From Parcubacteria group bacterium LiPW_41 (lineage in GTDB: Bacteria; Patescibacteriota; Minisyncoccia; UBA6257; GWB1-50-10), in contig VMEM01000001.1 of the NCBI GenBank assembly GCA_007375535.1, positions 1 to 39,461 on the forward strand: a stretch of 39,461 nt of DNA, given 5' to 3'. The notes beneath the pieces are model-generated. The model was given only the letters and a program-made list of their open reading frames with translations. It was not told the origin of the DNA and did not search any database. Shown here one piece after another: positions 14,223-22,658 of the stretch. A program made the position numbers and the translations under genes. Position 1 is the stretch's first letter; each line of letters starts with the position of its first letter.

Positions 14223-16250
14223 TTTAATAAGTTTAAGAAATTCCTTTTCTGAAAGAATTGGGATGTTTAACTCATTGGCCCTCTTTAATTTTGACCCAGG
14301 ATTTTCCCCAACTATAACGAATGTTGTGTTTCGAGAGACAGACTCAGAAATAGTTCCACCGAACATATTTATTATTTCCTTCGCTCTGTCTCGTGAGAGC
14401 CCCTCAAGGGTCCCAGTTATTACAAAAGTTTTCGATGTGAACTTTCCAACTTTCTTTTTAGAAGGAATGATGGAAACACCATATTTATGAAATTTTTGTA
14501 ATAATGCAATATTTTTTTCGCTTTGAAACCACTTAATAATACTCTCAGAGACCTTCGGTCCAACATCTTGAATTTCCTCCCACTCTTCTTTTTTTATTTT
14601 CGGATATTTTTTTATGAGCTCTAATATAGAAGACACAGGAAATCGCTCACTAATCACTCGAGCCGTTTCTTCCCCAACATGAATAATACCAAGCGCAAAA
14701 ATAAAACGAGCTTGCTGAACTACCTTCTTTTGGTTAATTTCTTTTATAATATTTTCTGCAGATTTTTCCCCAAATCGTTCTAATACCTTTATATCTCCCT
14801 CAGTAATAGAAAAGATATCTCCCGCATCAACGATGAGTCCCTCATCAAGGAATCTATCAATAATCTTTGCCCCCAGTCCACGCATATTAAGCGCATATCG
14901 AGAAACAAAATGATACAAAGATTCTTTATGTCTCGCACCACACCGTTCATTTGAACATTGATGAAATACACCATTCATAACAACTTTTGATCCATCAATC
15001 GGACATAGTTTAGGCATAGAAAACACCCGCTCTTTTCCTGTTCGAAGTTCCTTTATCACGCGTATTATCTTCGGTATAACATCTCCCGCCCTACTTATCA
15101 CCACAGTATCTCCAATCTTTAATCCCAAACGTTCTATTTCATCCGCATTGTGAAGTGTTGCATGCGTTATTATTGTTCCTCCGACAGATACAGGTTTTAG
15201 ATCTGCAACCGGGGTAAGAACACCAGTCCTACCGACTTGTATTCTAATGTTTTCAATTATTGTTGTTGCTTCCCGAGGTGTAAATTTGTATGCAATTGCT
15301 CCACGTGGTATTTTTCCAATTATTCCCAAAGAATCAAACAGCCGCGCATCGTTTAAAAGAACTACAATTCCGTCAATTTCGTATTCTAATTTTTCTCGTT
15401 TTTGCTCCCAATTATTTCTTATTTTTATGACCTCATTTATATCTTTTGCACACACGTTATGTTTGTTTGTAGTAAAACCCCACGAAGCAAGTGCTTTGTG
15501 TTTTTCTTCGTGTGTAGAAAACTGCTTCTCTGCGTCCCCTACAATATCATACTGAAATGACTCTAATTTCCTTGACGCAGTGATTTTTGGATCAAGCTGT
15601 CTAAGAGAGCCTGCTGCAAGATTTCTTGTGTTTGCATATATCTTTAATCCATTCTTCTTTTGTTCAGCATTTACTCGCTCTAATTCTTTTTTGGTAAGAA
15701 ATATTTCACCCCTCACAATAAGCTCATCTGGAATTTGAATAGTTCCCAACTGCATTAGTTTTTGTGGAATAGACTTAATTGTTGAAATATTTTGAGTTAC
15801 ATCTTCTCCAATCTTTCCATCACCCCGAGTAGATGCACATACAAGGAATCCCTTTTTATAAATGAGTTCTATAGCAAGTCCATCGATTTTTAATTCACAA
15901 TAATATTCCTTTTTTTCCAATGATTCTTTTGTGATTTTGAGGAAATTTGAAAGCTTTTCAACCCACTCCTTCATCTCATCTTCATCAAATGCATCTTGGA
16001 GGGAGAGCATTGGATACTCATGTTTTACCTTTGTAAATTTTTCAAGAGGAACACCGCCAATACGATGAGTTGGGGAATTTTCTGAGGTAATATTCGGATG
16101 TTTTTTTTCTAATCCTTCAAGTTCTTCCTTTAGAGCATCAAACGCCGCGTCTGAAATTTCAGGGTCATCAAAAGTATAGTATCGCGACTGATGATACTCT
16201 ATGGTCTTTCGAAGTTTTTCTATGCGGTCGTATAGCTCTTTTTTCTCCAT
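14220..16250 (-). CDS. ligA: NAD-dependent DNA ligase LigA
   Basis: 676 residues, full length. N-terminal Ia domain binding NMN (YHQSRYYTFDDPEISDAAFD), adenylation domain with the nucleophile Lys in CELKIDGLAIEL and TRGDGKIGEDVTQN, OB fold (RTGVLTPVADLKPVSVGG, ATLHNADEI), a zinc finger with four Cys (CPIDG, HQCSNERC), helix-hairpin-helix repeats (EKSAENIIKEI, IGILHVGEE-like, IQDVGPKVSESI) and a C-terminal BRCT domain (TFVITGTLEGLSRDRAKEII). It seals nicks in replication and repair. The start is the ATG at 16250, 1 nt past the stop of the PilX-like gene, so it looks translated from the end of the pilus transcript. Confidence 0.95.
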   Translation of the reverse strand: MEKKELYDRIEKLRKTIEYHQSRYYTFDDPEISDAAFDALKEELEGLEKKHPNITSENSPTHRIGGVPLEKFTKVKHEYPMLSLQDAFDEDEMKEWVEKLSNFLKITKESLEKKEYYCELKIDGLAIELIYKKGFLVCASTRGDGKIGEDVTQNISTIKSIPQKLMQLGTIQIPDELIVRGEIFLTKKELERVNAEQKKNGLKIYANTRNLAAGSLRQLDPKITASRKLESFQYDIVGDAEKQFSTHEEKHKALASWGFTTNKHNVCAKDINEVIKIRNNWEQKREKLEYEIDGIVVLLNDARLFDSLGIIGKIPRGAIAYKFTPREATTIIENIRIQVGRTGVLTPVADLKPVSVGGTIITHATLHNADEIERLGLKIGDTVVISRAGDVIPKIIRVIKELRTGKERVFSMPKLCPIDGSKVVMNGVFHQCSNERCGARHKESLYHFVSRYALNMRGLGAKIIDRFLDEGLIVDAGDIFSITEGDIKVLERFGEKSAENIIKEINQKKVVQQARFIFALGIIHVGEETARVISERFPVSSILELIKKYPKIKKEEWEEIQDVGPKVSESIIKWFQSEKNIALLQKFHKYGVSIIPSKKKVGKFTSKTFVITGTLEGLSRDRAKEIINMFGGTISESVSRNTTFVIVGENPGSKLKRANELNIPILSEKEFLKLIK

Positions 16251-16251
16251 A

Positions 16252-16749
16252 TTAGTTACCCGAAGCAGTGATGATTGTATAATCAAGCACTCTTTCTGCC
16301 CGAACCGTAGTTCCTTTTGAAAGGATAAAAATTCCTTTTACTGTATCCTCTACTCCTGGTTGTGGCTTGCAAGAATCTATTTTTGTTTTATCAGTAGGAT
16401 CTACAAAGCAAGAAAGCTCTGCTTTTGATGATGCAAGCGACTTACACTGTGCTGGATTGCTACAATCATCATTCGTTTTTCCCAACATCTGCGTATCCGC
16501 TGATTTATCACAGTATGTATCAATATCATTACCTTCGTGATTTTCTCTATAATAGCAATATATCGCATTTTCTATACCAGTATCTGCTGCATAAAAAGCT
16601 GCAGCTGTTTGCCCTGCGTCTCCTGCTTGTCTAATTTGAAAAAATAATACAAACCCTGCAATTGCGGTTGCAGAAAGAAGTGCACCACCGATAAGTACAG
16701 TGCTTAAAATCATAACCTGTCCTTCTTTTTTTCTTACATTGATTTGCAT
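16252..16749 (-). CDS. PilX-like minor pilin component
   Basis: 165 residues with a charged N-terminus, one hydrophobic helix (QVMILSTVLIGGALLSATAIAGFVL), then RQAGDAGQTAAAFYAADTGI, as in PilX_N proteins (AFYAADTGIE is typical). Four cysteines lie in the globular part. The classical G/F-E processing site of type IV pilins is not clear (EGQVMIL), as in other PilX-like proteins. Its start overlaps the end of the GspJ/PilW-like gene by 16 nt in another frame, and ligA begins 1 nt after its stop. Probably a tip or assembly-priming component. Confidence 0.7.
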   Translation of the reverse strand: MQINVRKKEGQVMILSTVLIGGALLSATAIAGFVLFFQIRQAGDAGQTAAAFYAADTGIENAIYCYYRENHEGNDIDTYCDKSADTQMLGKTNDDCSNPAQCKSLASSKAELSCFVDPTDKTKIDSCKPQPGVEDTVKGIFILSKGTTVRAERVLDYTIITASGN

Positions 16750-17303
16750 TGATAAGGGTCCCCCTTCATATCAATAGGGAGTATTCGCGACGTAACTGTG
16801 GTCTGCACATTTATTGCTTCCTCCGGTTTATCCATACCAACACCTTTTGGAACTGCTGAAATAACTATTGTGATTCTCCACGGCTGACACTTATCCTTCT
16901 GATTAACAATAAATGTTGCATTTTTTATTACTACATCCGTTGGCGTTATTTGTGTCGATTGTGCGGCCGTTCTTACTATCTTGTCTCCATCAAACGAATA
17001 GGTAACATCAACAGGATTCTCTATGTCATGAGTAGCAAAACTCTTAAACGCTAATGATCCCATCGGCTGATTGTGCTGAACTATTGGAAAATCATACCCA
17101 ACACGCACTTCACGCGATATTGTCTCTATTGCAGTTCCGAGTGCACTTGTTATAACAATTCGACGTGCAAGCGTTCGCTGTACCTGAAGAATGCGAGTAA
17201 ACGACCCAACTGCAACCGCGAGAAAAATAACAAAAATTGCAGACGCCACAAGAAGCTCAATAACAGTAAATCCTTTTTTGTTTTCTAAAATATTTTTCTT
17301 CAT
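16734..17303 (-). CDS. PilW/GspJ-like pseudopilin
   Basis: 189 residues with a type III signal: basic leader then KKGFTVIELLVASAIFVIF (Gly -1, Phe +1, Glu +5), followed by a hydrophobic spine and GSFTRILQVQRTLARR. The C-terminal part is strand-rich. PilD should remove the leader. In the minor-pilin operon with the GspH-, PilV- and PilX-like genes; together these four probably form the tip complex that starts pilus assembly. Confidence 0.78.
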   Translation of the reverse strand: MKKNILENKKGFTVIELLVASAIFVIFLAVAVGSFTRILQVQRTLARRIVITSALGTAIETISREVRVGYDFPIVQHNQPMGSLAFKSFATHDIENPVDVTYSFDGDKIVRTAAQSTQITPTDVVIKNATFIVNQKDKCQPWRITIVISAVPKGVGMDKPEEAINVQTTVTSRILPIDMKGDPYQCKSM

Positions 17304-17307
17304 ATTA

Positions 17308-17838
17308 CTATGATGGATTCTTTCTCCAATTCATAAACGTATTAGAAATTTGCACCTCCTCTTCTGTTCCACGGTTATCCCACCGAACAATCGAATATAT
17401 CACAACCGCATCTCCCTGCACGTCAACCACAACACTCCTCTTAAACGGGGTCTCTATCGTTCCCTCCTCATATGAATATACTCCGCTATCAGACCGCTTT
17501 AAAAAACGGGGACTCCTTCCCCCAGTTGGGAAATAGACACAAGGAAATTCATCAACGACATCACACGAATAATCAACTTCATACATTCCTTTTTTTACTC
17601 TGTTTGTTCCATCCCACCCATTCGTTGCTTTATACAAATCAGTATCAAGTGCGTTTTTCATTATTTCTATTCCTTCAGTAGCAAGATTTGTTGCAACAAA
17701 TTTATTTAATGCATCAACATTTAATTGAAATCCACGAGAAACAAGCGCAACAATACCACTGAAACTCATAACAATGAGAGATAAACCAACCATCGCTTCA
17801 ATAAGAACGCTCCCTGAATTTTTCTTTAAAAGATTCAT
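17308..17838 (-). CDS. PilV/GspI-like pseudopilin
   Basis: 176 residues: leader KKNSGSVLIEAMVGLSLIVM with Glu at +5, hydrophobic N-helix, then FVATNLATEGIEIMKNALD, which resembles the PilV/GspI pattern (NLA.EG.E). Two Cys (YSCDVVDEFPCVYF) may pair. It follows the GspH-like gene by 1 nt and precedes the PilW/GspJ-like gene by 4 nt. Confidence 0.75.
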   Translation of the reverse strand: MNLLKKNSGSVLIEAMVGLSLIVMSFSGIVALVSRGFQLNVDALNKFVATNLATEGIEIMKNALDTDLYKATNGWDGTNRVKKGMYEVDYSCDVVDEFPCVYFPTGGRSPRFLKRSDSGVYSYEEGTIETPFKRSVVVDVQGDAVVIYSIVRWDNRGTEEEVQISNTFMNWRKNPS

Positions 17839-17839
17839 A

Positions 17840-18400
17840 TTAATTTACTTTTTGCATTATCGATCCTCCAGCGGTGACCTCAATCTGTGGTTCATTGGGA
17901 ACTCCAGCGACTTGAAGTGTAATAATCCCCGAAGCGCCCGTATCAGGAGAAAAGGTGGTCTCAAGAAACGGAGAAGAAAAATATATAAACGATGGCCCAC
18001 TTTTTATAGTAACTCCTTTTTCAAGAAGGCGTGATTCAATAGTTTGATTTGTTAACACCGCAGTAGCACCAACCGCATTCGATGGGCAGGTTGTTATTTT
18101 TTCGCTTTTTGCTCTCGTTACCGCGAGCGTAGAGATAGAACCACCAGAAAGATTTACAAGAATTCCACATGTATAAACCTCAGAACCACCAGTATATCGT
18201 TGAACAGCAAGCGAGCGTGCACGAGCTAATATACTCATAACACGTTGCTGTTCGGTCGCAAGGGCAATTGTTTTTTCTGATGATCTATTAAACCCAAGAA
18301 GAGTTCCAGAAAGAATACCAATAATTCCAACTACCACAAGCATCTCAATAACCGAAAAACCACCACTATGTTGTTTTTCCTTTGGCTTTCGAGATTTCAT
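17840..18400 (-). CDS. FimT/GspH-like pseudopilin
   Basis: 186 residues; leader MKSRKPKEKQHSGG then FSVIEMLVVVGIIGILSG (Gly -1, Glu +5), and the FimT/GspH-like RARSLAVQRYTGG. First gene of the minor-pilin set. On the minus strand a TATAAT box (18408-18413) predicts transcription from 18401, 1 nt before the ATG, so the gene probably has its own leaderless promoter rather than depending only on pilD upstream. Confidence 0.78.
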   Translation of the reverse strand: MKSRKPKEKQHSGGFSVIEMLVVVGIIGILSGTLLGFNRSSEKTIALATEQQRVMSILARARSLAVQRYTGGSEVYTCGILVNLSGGSISTLAVTRAKSEKITTCPSNAVGATAVLTNQTIESRLLEKGVTIKSGPSFIYFSSPFLETTFSPDTGASGIITLQVAGVPNEPQIEVTAGGSIMQKVN

Positions 18401-18407
18401 TTCTATT

Positions 18408-18413
18408 ATTATA
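18408..18413 (-). promoter_or_regulatory. -10 box of a leaderless promoter (minor-pilin set)
   Basis: TATAAT on the minus strand; predicted start 18401, with ATG at 18400. Confidence 0.65.
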
Positions 18414-18436
18414 CCCTAAAAAGAAAGGAGAGAATA

Positions 18437-19342
18437 TTACAAACCAAAAAGAGAAAAATAAAGCCTTAGTAAATCGTATCCAAAAAATATTACAAGAAGC
18501 ACCCCAACAATAAAGAAAGGAGCGAAAGGAACCTTTTCTTTTAGGTGTTTCTTTTGAATAAGAACAAGCCCACCACTTACAATTCCTCCAATCATAAATG
18601 AGAGCATTGTGGCAAGAATAATATCTGGCCACCCAAGAAGAACCCCCAACGCAAGAGCAAGTTTCACATCCCCTATTCCAATTCCTCGCCCAAGAGTAAA
18701 AAGAACCAAAAGAATAAAAAACAATCCACCCGCAAGAAATCCAAATAAGTGCCCATACAAAAAGTTTTCAGTAGGCGAAAAAATCATCGCATAGTGACGA
18801 ATGAAAGAATTGTAGAACAAAGGCAAATCATCTCGCACAAAAAAAATCAAACCAGTATATAAAACACCAACAACACCCAATAACAAATTAAGCCCATTTG
18901 GAATTATAAAATGCTTCAAATCAATAATTACCATCAAAAGAAATATACAAAACACCACAATCCACAACAATGAAATTGCATACTGCCACCATGGAGCAGA
19001 AAGAGAGAAAAACACACTATTTGAAAATCCAAAAAAATAATTTATAAAAAGTGGAACACCCAAAAAAATGCATCCTGTTAGAAACTCTACAATCGGATAT
19101 TGTTTAGAAATTGAGTTGCTACACACCCTGCATTTTCCTTTTAAAAACAAAAAACTGAACAAAGGAAAAAGATCAAACCATTGAAGTGTTTGAGAGCAGG
19201 AAGGGCATCGCGACCTACCGTTTATAATATGAGGGCTCATCAATGCTTCTTTTTCGGGGTTATATCTGATTGTTACTACATTAAAAAAACTCCCAAAAAG
19301 GAGACCAAATACAAAAAGTATTAAACTTATCAAAAACATCAT
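18437..19342 (-). CDS. pilD: Prepilin peptidase / N-methyltransferase
   Basis: 301 residues, eight or so membrane segments. N-terminal cytoplasmic loop with two CxxC pairs (RCPSCSQTLQW, KCRVCSNSISKQYP), the zinc-binding site of the full-length bifunctional form, after GSFFNVVTIRY. The two aspartates of the peptidase are in VIIDLKHFIIPNG and GIGIGDVKLALA. It cuts pilin leaders and methylates the new N-terminus. It starts 3 nt after the second pilin gene. Confidence 0.92.
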   Translation of the reverse strand: MMFLISLILFVFGLLFGSFFNVVTIRYNPEKEALMSPHIINGRSRCPSCSQTLQWFDLFPLFSFLFLKGKCRVCSNSISKQYPIVEFLTGCIFLGVPLFINYFFGFSNSVFFSLSAPWWQYAISLLWIVVFCIFLLMVIIDLKHFIIPNGLNLLLGVVGVLYTGLIFFVRDDLPLFYNSFIRHYAMIFSPTENFLYGHLFGFLAGGLFFILLVLFTLGRGIGIGDVKLALALGVLLGWPDIILATMLSFMIGGIVSGGLVLIQKKHLKEKVPFAPFFIVGVLLVIFFGYDLLRLYFSLFGL

Positions 19343-19345
19343 AAT

Positions 19346-19801
19346 TTAAAAATTACATCGATAGGTATTTACTGGCTCTGTGGTAGTATATCCAGCATTT
19401 CCACGAGAATCAACACAATAGTAGTTTGTCATAAGATTTGGTTCTGCTCCTACTTTTACATTTACTTTTGAATAAGCAATATATGTTGTAGCTGCAGTTT
19501 GTGGACGTCGAACAACCAACTCTCCTCCAAACGCTTGAATGTCTTTCGCAAGTTTTTTTAATTCTTCATTAGAAATAGTTTCAATAGCCGTCACTCCCTC
19601 AACTATAGGCAGTGCATTATAATTTCCATTATATATGGTTTCAGCGAGTGAACGAACCTGATTAACTTCCTGAATTATACGCGAATCCCGCGCCTTGTCT
19701 CGCGCGGGGCCAAGAGAGGTGAGCAACACAGAAGAAAGTAAGCCAATTACGGCTACCACCACTAACATTTCTATAAGTGTAAACCCACCTCTTATTTTCA
19801 T
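19346..19801 (-). CDS. Type IV pilin, second tandem copy
   Basis: 151 residues: short leader MKIRGG then FTLIEMLVVVAVIGLLSS (Gly -1, Phe +1, Glu +5) and GPARDKARDSRIIQEVNQVR. A C-terminal pair of Cys (NYYCVDSRG, TYRCNF) would make the D-loop disulphide. Clearly a paralogue of the gene upstream, more diverged in the globular part. The open frame reaches back to 19822, but the ATG at 19801 lies 4 nt after the previous stop and gives a leader of normal length. Confidence 0.85.
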   Translation of the reverse strand: MKIRGGFTLIEMLVVVAVIGLLSSVLLTSLGPARDKARDSRIIQEVNQVRSLAETIYNGNYNALPIVEGVTAIETISNEELKKLAKDIQAFGGELVVRRPQTAATTYIAYSKVNVKVGAEPNLMTNYYCVDSRGNAGYTTTEPVNTYRCNF

Positions 19802-19805
19802 AAAT

Positions 19806-20210
19806 TTAGTTGCAAGCACCACTCACCGAAGTTGAAGATGCCTTTCTCTTTCCACTACTATCAACACAATAATTTCCTCCACTTGGAAGAACTGAGGAAA
19901 TAGCAAATGTTGCGCTATTTGCAGCACCAATTGTATATGTTGGATCACTTCCTGCAATAGCCTTCACATCATCAACAGCAGTTGTGCCACCAGTAAGTGC
20001 CTTAATAGCAGCCAAGTCAGCTGGATATGTATTCCCATTAAATCCGGTCTCAGCAATTGCTGCAATTTGATTCAAACCAGAAATAACACGTGTATCTCGA
20101 GCTTTTTGACGTGATGGACCAAGTGCGGTCAATACTGCCGCAGCAAGCACACCAATCATTCCGACTACGACCAACATTTCAATAAGGGTAAACCCTTTAT
20201 TTTGTTTCAT
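19806..20210 (-). CDS. pilA: Type IV pilin, probable major subunit
   Basis: 134 residues: leader MKQNKG, then FTLIEMLVVVGMIGVLAA, GPSRQKARDTRVISGLNQIA, and a small Ala/Thr-rich globular domain ending with a Cys pair (NYCVDSSG, SGACN). As the shorter, simpler pilin placed first and with an untranslated leader of some 40-50 nt, it is the best candidate for the major subunit. A TATACT box lies around 20252-20257 on the minus strand; no clear Shine-Dalgarno sequence. Confidence 0.85.
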   Translation of the reverse strand: MKQNKGFTLIEMLVVVGMIGVLAAAVLTALGPSRQKARDTRVISGLNQIAAIAETGFNGNTYPADLAAIKALTGGTTAVDDVKAIAGSDPTYTIGAANSATFAISSVLPSGGNYCVDSSGKRKASSTSVSGACN

Positions 20211-20266
20211 TGTATATTAAAAAAATTTCGACTTTTTTTGTTTATAAATTAAGTATACCACATCAA

Positions 20267-21481
20267 CTAACTTGCACCCAATGATTGAGAAACACTGTAG
20301 AGTGGAATTAAGATTGCAGCAAACAAAATTGCAACCATGATACCAATTCCCACCATTAAGATTGGCTGTATTAGGTTTACTAAATTATCAACCGTATCCT
20401 CCACCTGACGGGTGTAGAACATGTTCACTTTCTCTAAAAGAAACTCAAGTCTTCCGGTAGATTCACCAACCGCAACAAGCTGGGAAACAAGTGGAGGAAA
20501 TTCTTCCATCTCCCCAAGTGCTTGCGACAACAATTTTCCTTTTCGTACCTCATCGGCCGCTCTATGGAGTAATTCTTTGTAAACAGAATTTCCGATTGTT
20601 CGAGAGGAGATTTCAATTGCTTGCGGTATAGTGAGTCCTCCTTTTATAAGCACGCGCGCGGACTCGGAAAATCGTGCAATATATAATTTTCGAAATAATT
20701 TTCCAACTATTGGAGCGCGAAGCGTTAATTCATCAAGTACTGCCTTTCCTTCTTTTGTAGAAAAATAATCAATGATCATAAACACCACTACCACCAAAAT
20801 GATAATGAACGCCCACCACCAATCAGCAAGTAATTTTCCACTTTGAAGCATTAGGGTGGTAAACATTGGAAGATCTGTTTTTGTCTCTTCAAATATTGGA
20901 GCGATTTGTGGAAGAACCATTGTCACCATAACAATTACCACTCCAATGAACAATGCAATAACAAACGCAGGATAATAAAGTGCGTTTTTTACCTTTCCAA
21001 TAAGTGCTGATTGTTTTTCAAGATAATCAGCCAAAAAATCAAGAACCTCAGACAAGCGTCCTGTCACTTCAGCGGCGCGCACCATGTTAATATAAAACTC
21101 TGAAAAAACTCCCTGATGACGTTCAAGCGCCTGAGAAAGAGAAAATCCTGCAGAAACGTCATTCCCCACATCATAAATAACTTGTCTTAAGATAGGATTT
21201 GTCGTTTGTTTATATAAATTAGCCAAACTATCACTCAAAGGAACCTGAGAAGCTAAGAGAGTAGCAAACTGACGAGTAAATACCATCAAGTCTGCAGTTT
21301 TTACACGCTCAAAAAAACTCGACAGACGGCTCATGATCGAATTTTCTTTCACATATTCAACCGAAAGCACAAACAACCCATGAGTAAGCAACACATTTAC
21401 TGCTGCCTCACGTGAGCTTGCTTCAACGTTTCCAACCTGTAGATCCCCCTCTTTAGTTCGAGCTTTATAGTTGAACTTCAT
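20267..21481 (-). CDS. pilC: Type IV pilus inner-membrane platform protein
   Basis: 404 residues, two GspF domains: FNYKARTKEGDLQVGNVEAS at the N-terminus, ADLMVFTRQFATLLASQVPL, then the membrane segment ALYYPAFVIALFIGVVIVM, a second cytoplasmic domain (FSESARVLIKGGLTIPQAIE) and the final ILMVGIGIMVAILFAAILIP. It transmits motor movements to the pilus base. A TTG at 21487 would add two residues; the ATG at 21481 fits better with TATAAT at about 21494-21499, giving a leader of about 5 nt. Confidence 0.93.
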   Translation of the reverse strand: MKFNYKARTKEGDLQVGNVEASSREAAVNVLLTHGLFVLSVEYVKENSIMSRLSSFFERVKTADLMVFTRQFATLLASQVPLSDSLANLYKQTTNPILRQVIYDVGNDVSAGFSLSQALERHQGVFSEFYINMVRAAEVTGRLSEVLDFLADYLEKQSALIGKVKNALYYPAFVIALFIGVVIVMVTMVLPQIAPIFEETKTDLPMFTTLMLQSGKLLADWWWAFIIILVVVVFMIIDYFSTKEGKAVLDELTLRAPIVGKLFRKLYIARFSESARVLIKGGLTIPQAIEISSRTIGNSVYKELLHRAADEVRKGKLLSQALGEMEEFPPLVSQLVAVGESTGRLEFLLEKVNMFYTRQVEDTVDNLVNLIQPILMVGIGIMVAILFAAILIPLYSVSQSLGAS

Positions 21482-21513
21482 CTTCAATAATAATTATACC
21501 ACCAACAACTTAA

Positions 21514-22584
21514 TTAGTTTCTTTCTAGTAGCAACCTTAGCTCAGCAGGATTCAAAGAGTGAGCTTCTGCCTCTTCAAGTGAAATTTCTTTTCTCTTTAC
21601 TAAGTTAACAAGAGAACGATTCAACGACATCATTCCCTCTTGCACGCTGGTCTCAATAACCAAATCGATTTGATATATCTTTTTCTCACGAATCAAGTTC
21701 TTCACTGCAGAATTTGTAAGCATTATTTCTGTTGCGGGAATTCTTCCTCCACCAAGACGAGGAATAAGACGCTGTGAAACAATTGCCACAAGCGTAGAAG
21801 CAAGTTGGGATACCACCTGACCCTGTTGTTCTGGAGGAAATGAATCAATAATACGATCTATTGTTTGTGATGCAGAATTAGTGTGAAGCGTTGAAAAAAC
21901 AAGGTGACCAGTTTCAGACGCAGTCATCGCAGTCGCAATCGTCTCCGGATCACGCATTTCTCCAACCATCAAAACATCAGGATCCTGACGTAAAATTGCA
22001 CGAAGTGCATCATGAAATGATGTTGTATCCTGACCAACTTCACGTTGCGAAATAATACATCGGTCCTGAGCAAAGAGATATTCAATTGGGTCTTCAACGG
22101 TAATTATGTGATCAGTTCTTGAATGGTTTATCTCATCAAGAATTGCGGCGAGCGAGGTCGATTTTCCATGTCCCGCAGGACCCACCACAAGCACAAAACC
22201 TTGTGTTAGTTTTGCAAAATCATGCAAAATTGGAGGCATATTTAACTCCTCAAGTGTTTTTATCTGTGAAGGAATTACGCGAAGTGCGGCCGCCATAAAT
22301 CCACGCTGAATATATGTGTTTACACGGAAACGTGCCTTATCTTCAAAATTATATGAAAAATCTAACTGCTTTAGTTTCAAAAATCTATCTTTTTGGTCAG
22401 GAGAAAGCAAAGAAAATACCAACCCTTCAGCATCTTCTTTTGTAAGGATCGCCTCTTTGGCAAGAGGGACAAGAACACTATCTACACGAATTGAAGGACG
22501 TCGACCAACTCCAATGTGGAGGTCAGACGCATTTTGTCGCACGGTAGTAAGTAGCAACTCATTTAACTTCTCTTTATAATCCAT
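21514..22584 (-). CDS. pilT: Type IV pilus retraction ATPase
   Basis: 356 residues. N-terminal PAS-like part (ASDLHIGVGRRPSIRVD), Walker A VGPAGHGKSTSLAA, Asp box (EDPIEYLF), Walker B VLMVGEMRDPETIATAM, His box TGHLVFSTLHTNSA, and the PilT hallmark close to AIRNLIRE: SAVKNLIREKKIYQ. So it is PilT rather than a second PilB, and the pilus should be able to retract. A TATAAT box (22592-22597) predicts transcription from 22585, 1 nt before the ATG: own leaderless promoter. Confidence 0.93.
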   Translation of the reverse strand: MDYKEKLNELLLTTVRQNASDLHIGVGRRPSIRVDSVLVPLAKEAILTKEDAEGLVFSLLSPDQKDRFLKLKQLDFSYNFEDKARFRVNTYIQRGFMAAALRVIPSQIKTLEELNMPPILHDFAKLTQGFVLVVGPAGHGKSTSLAAILDEINHSRTDHIITVEDPIEYLFAQDRCIISQREVGQDTTSFHDALRAILRQDPDVLMVGEMRDPETIATAMTASETGHLVFSTLHTNSASQTIDRIIDSFPPEQQGQVVSQLASTLVAIVSQRLIPRLGGGRIPATEIMLTNSAVKNLIREKKIYQIDLVIETSVQEGMMSLNRSLVNLVKRKEISLEEAEAHSLNPAELRLLLERN

Positions 22585-22591
22585 TATCTGT

Positions 22592-22597
22592 ATTATA
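22592..22597 (-). promoter_or_regulatory. -10 box of a leaderless promoter (pilT)
   Basis: TATAAT on the minus strand; predicted start 22585, ATG at 22584. Confidence 0.65.
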
Positions 22598-22620
22598 CCT
22601 TATTTCTTACAGACCAAAAA

Positions 22621-22654
22621 ATAATCCCGCTAGTGTATAGACTAGCGGGATTAT
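22621..22654. terminator. Hairpin terminator between pilB and pilT
   Basis: ATAATCCCGCTAGT-GTATAG and the matching ACTAGCGGGATTAT, with A-run before and T-run after. It separates pilB from pilT transcripts; a variant of the CCCGCTAGTCCA palindrome near 5281. Confidence 0.85.
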
Positions 22655-22658
22655 TTTT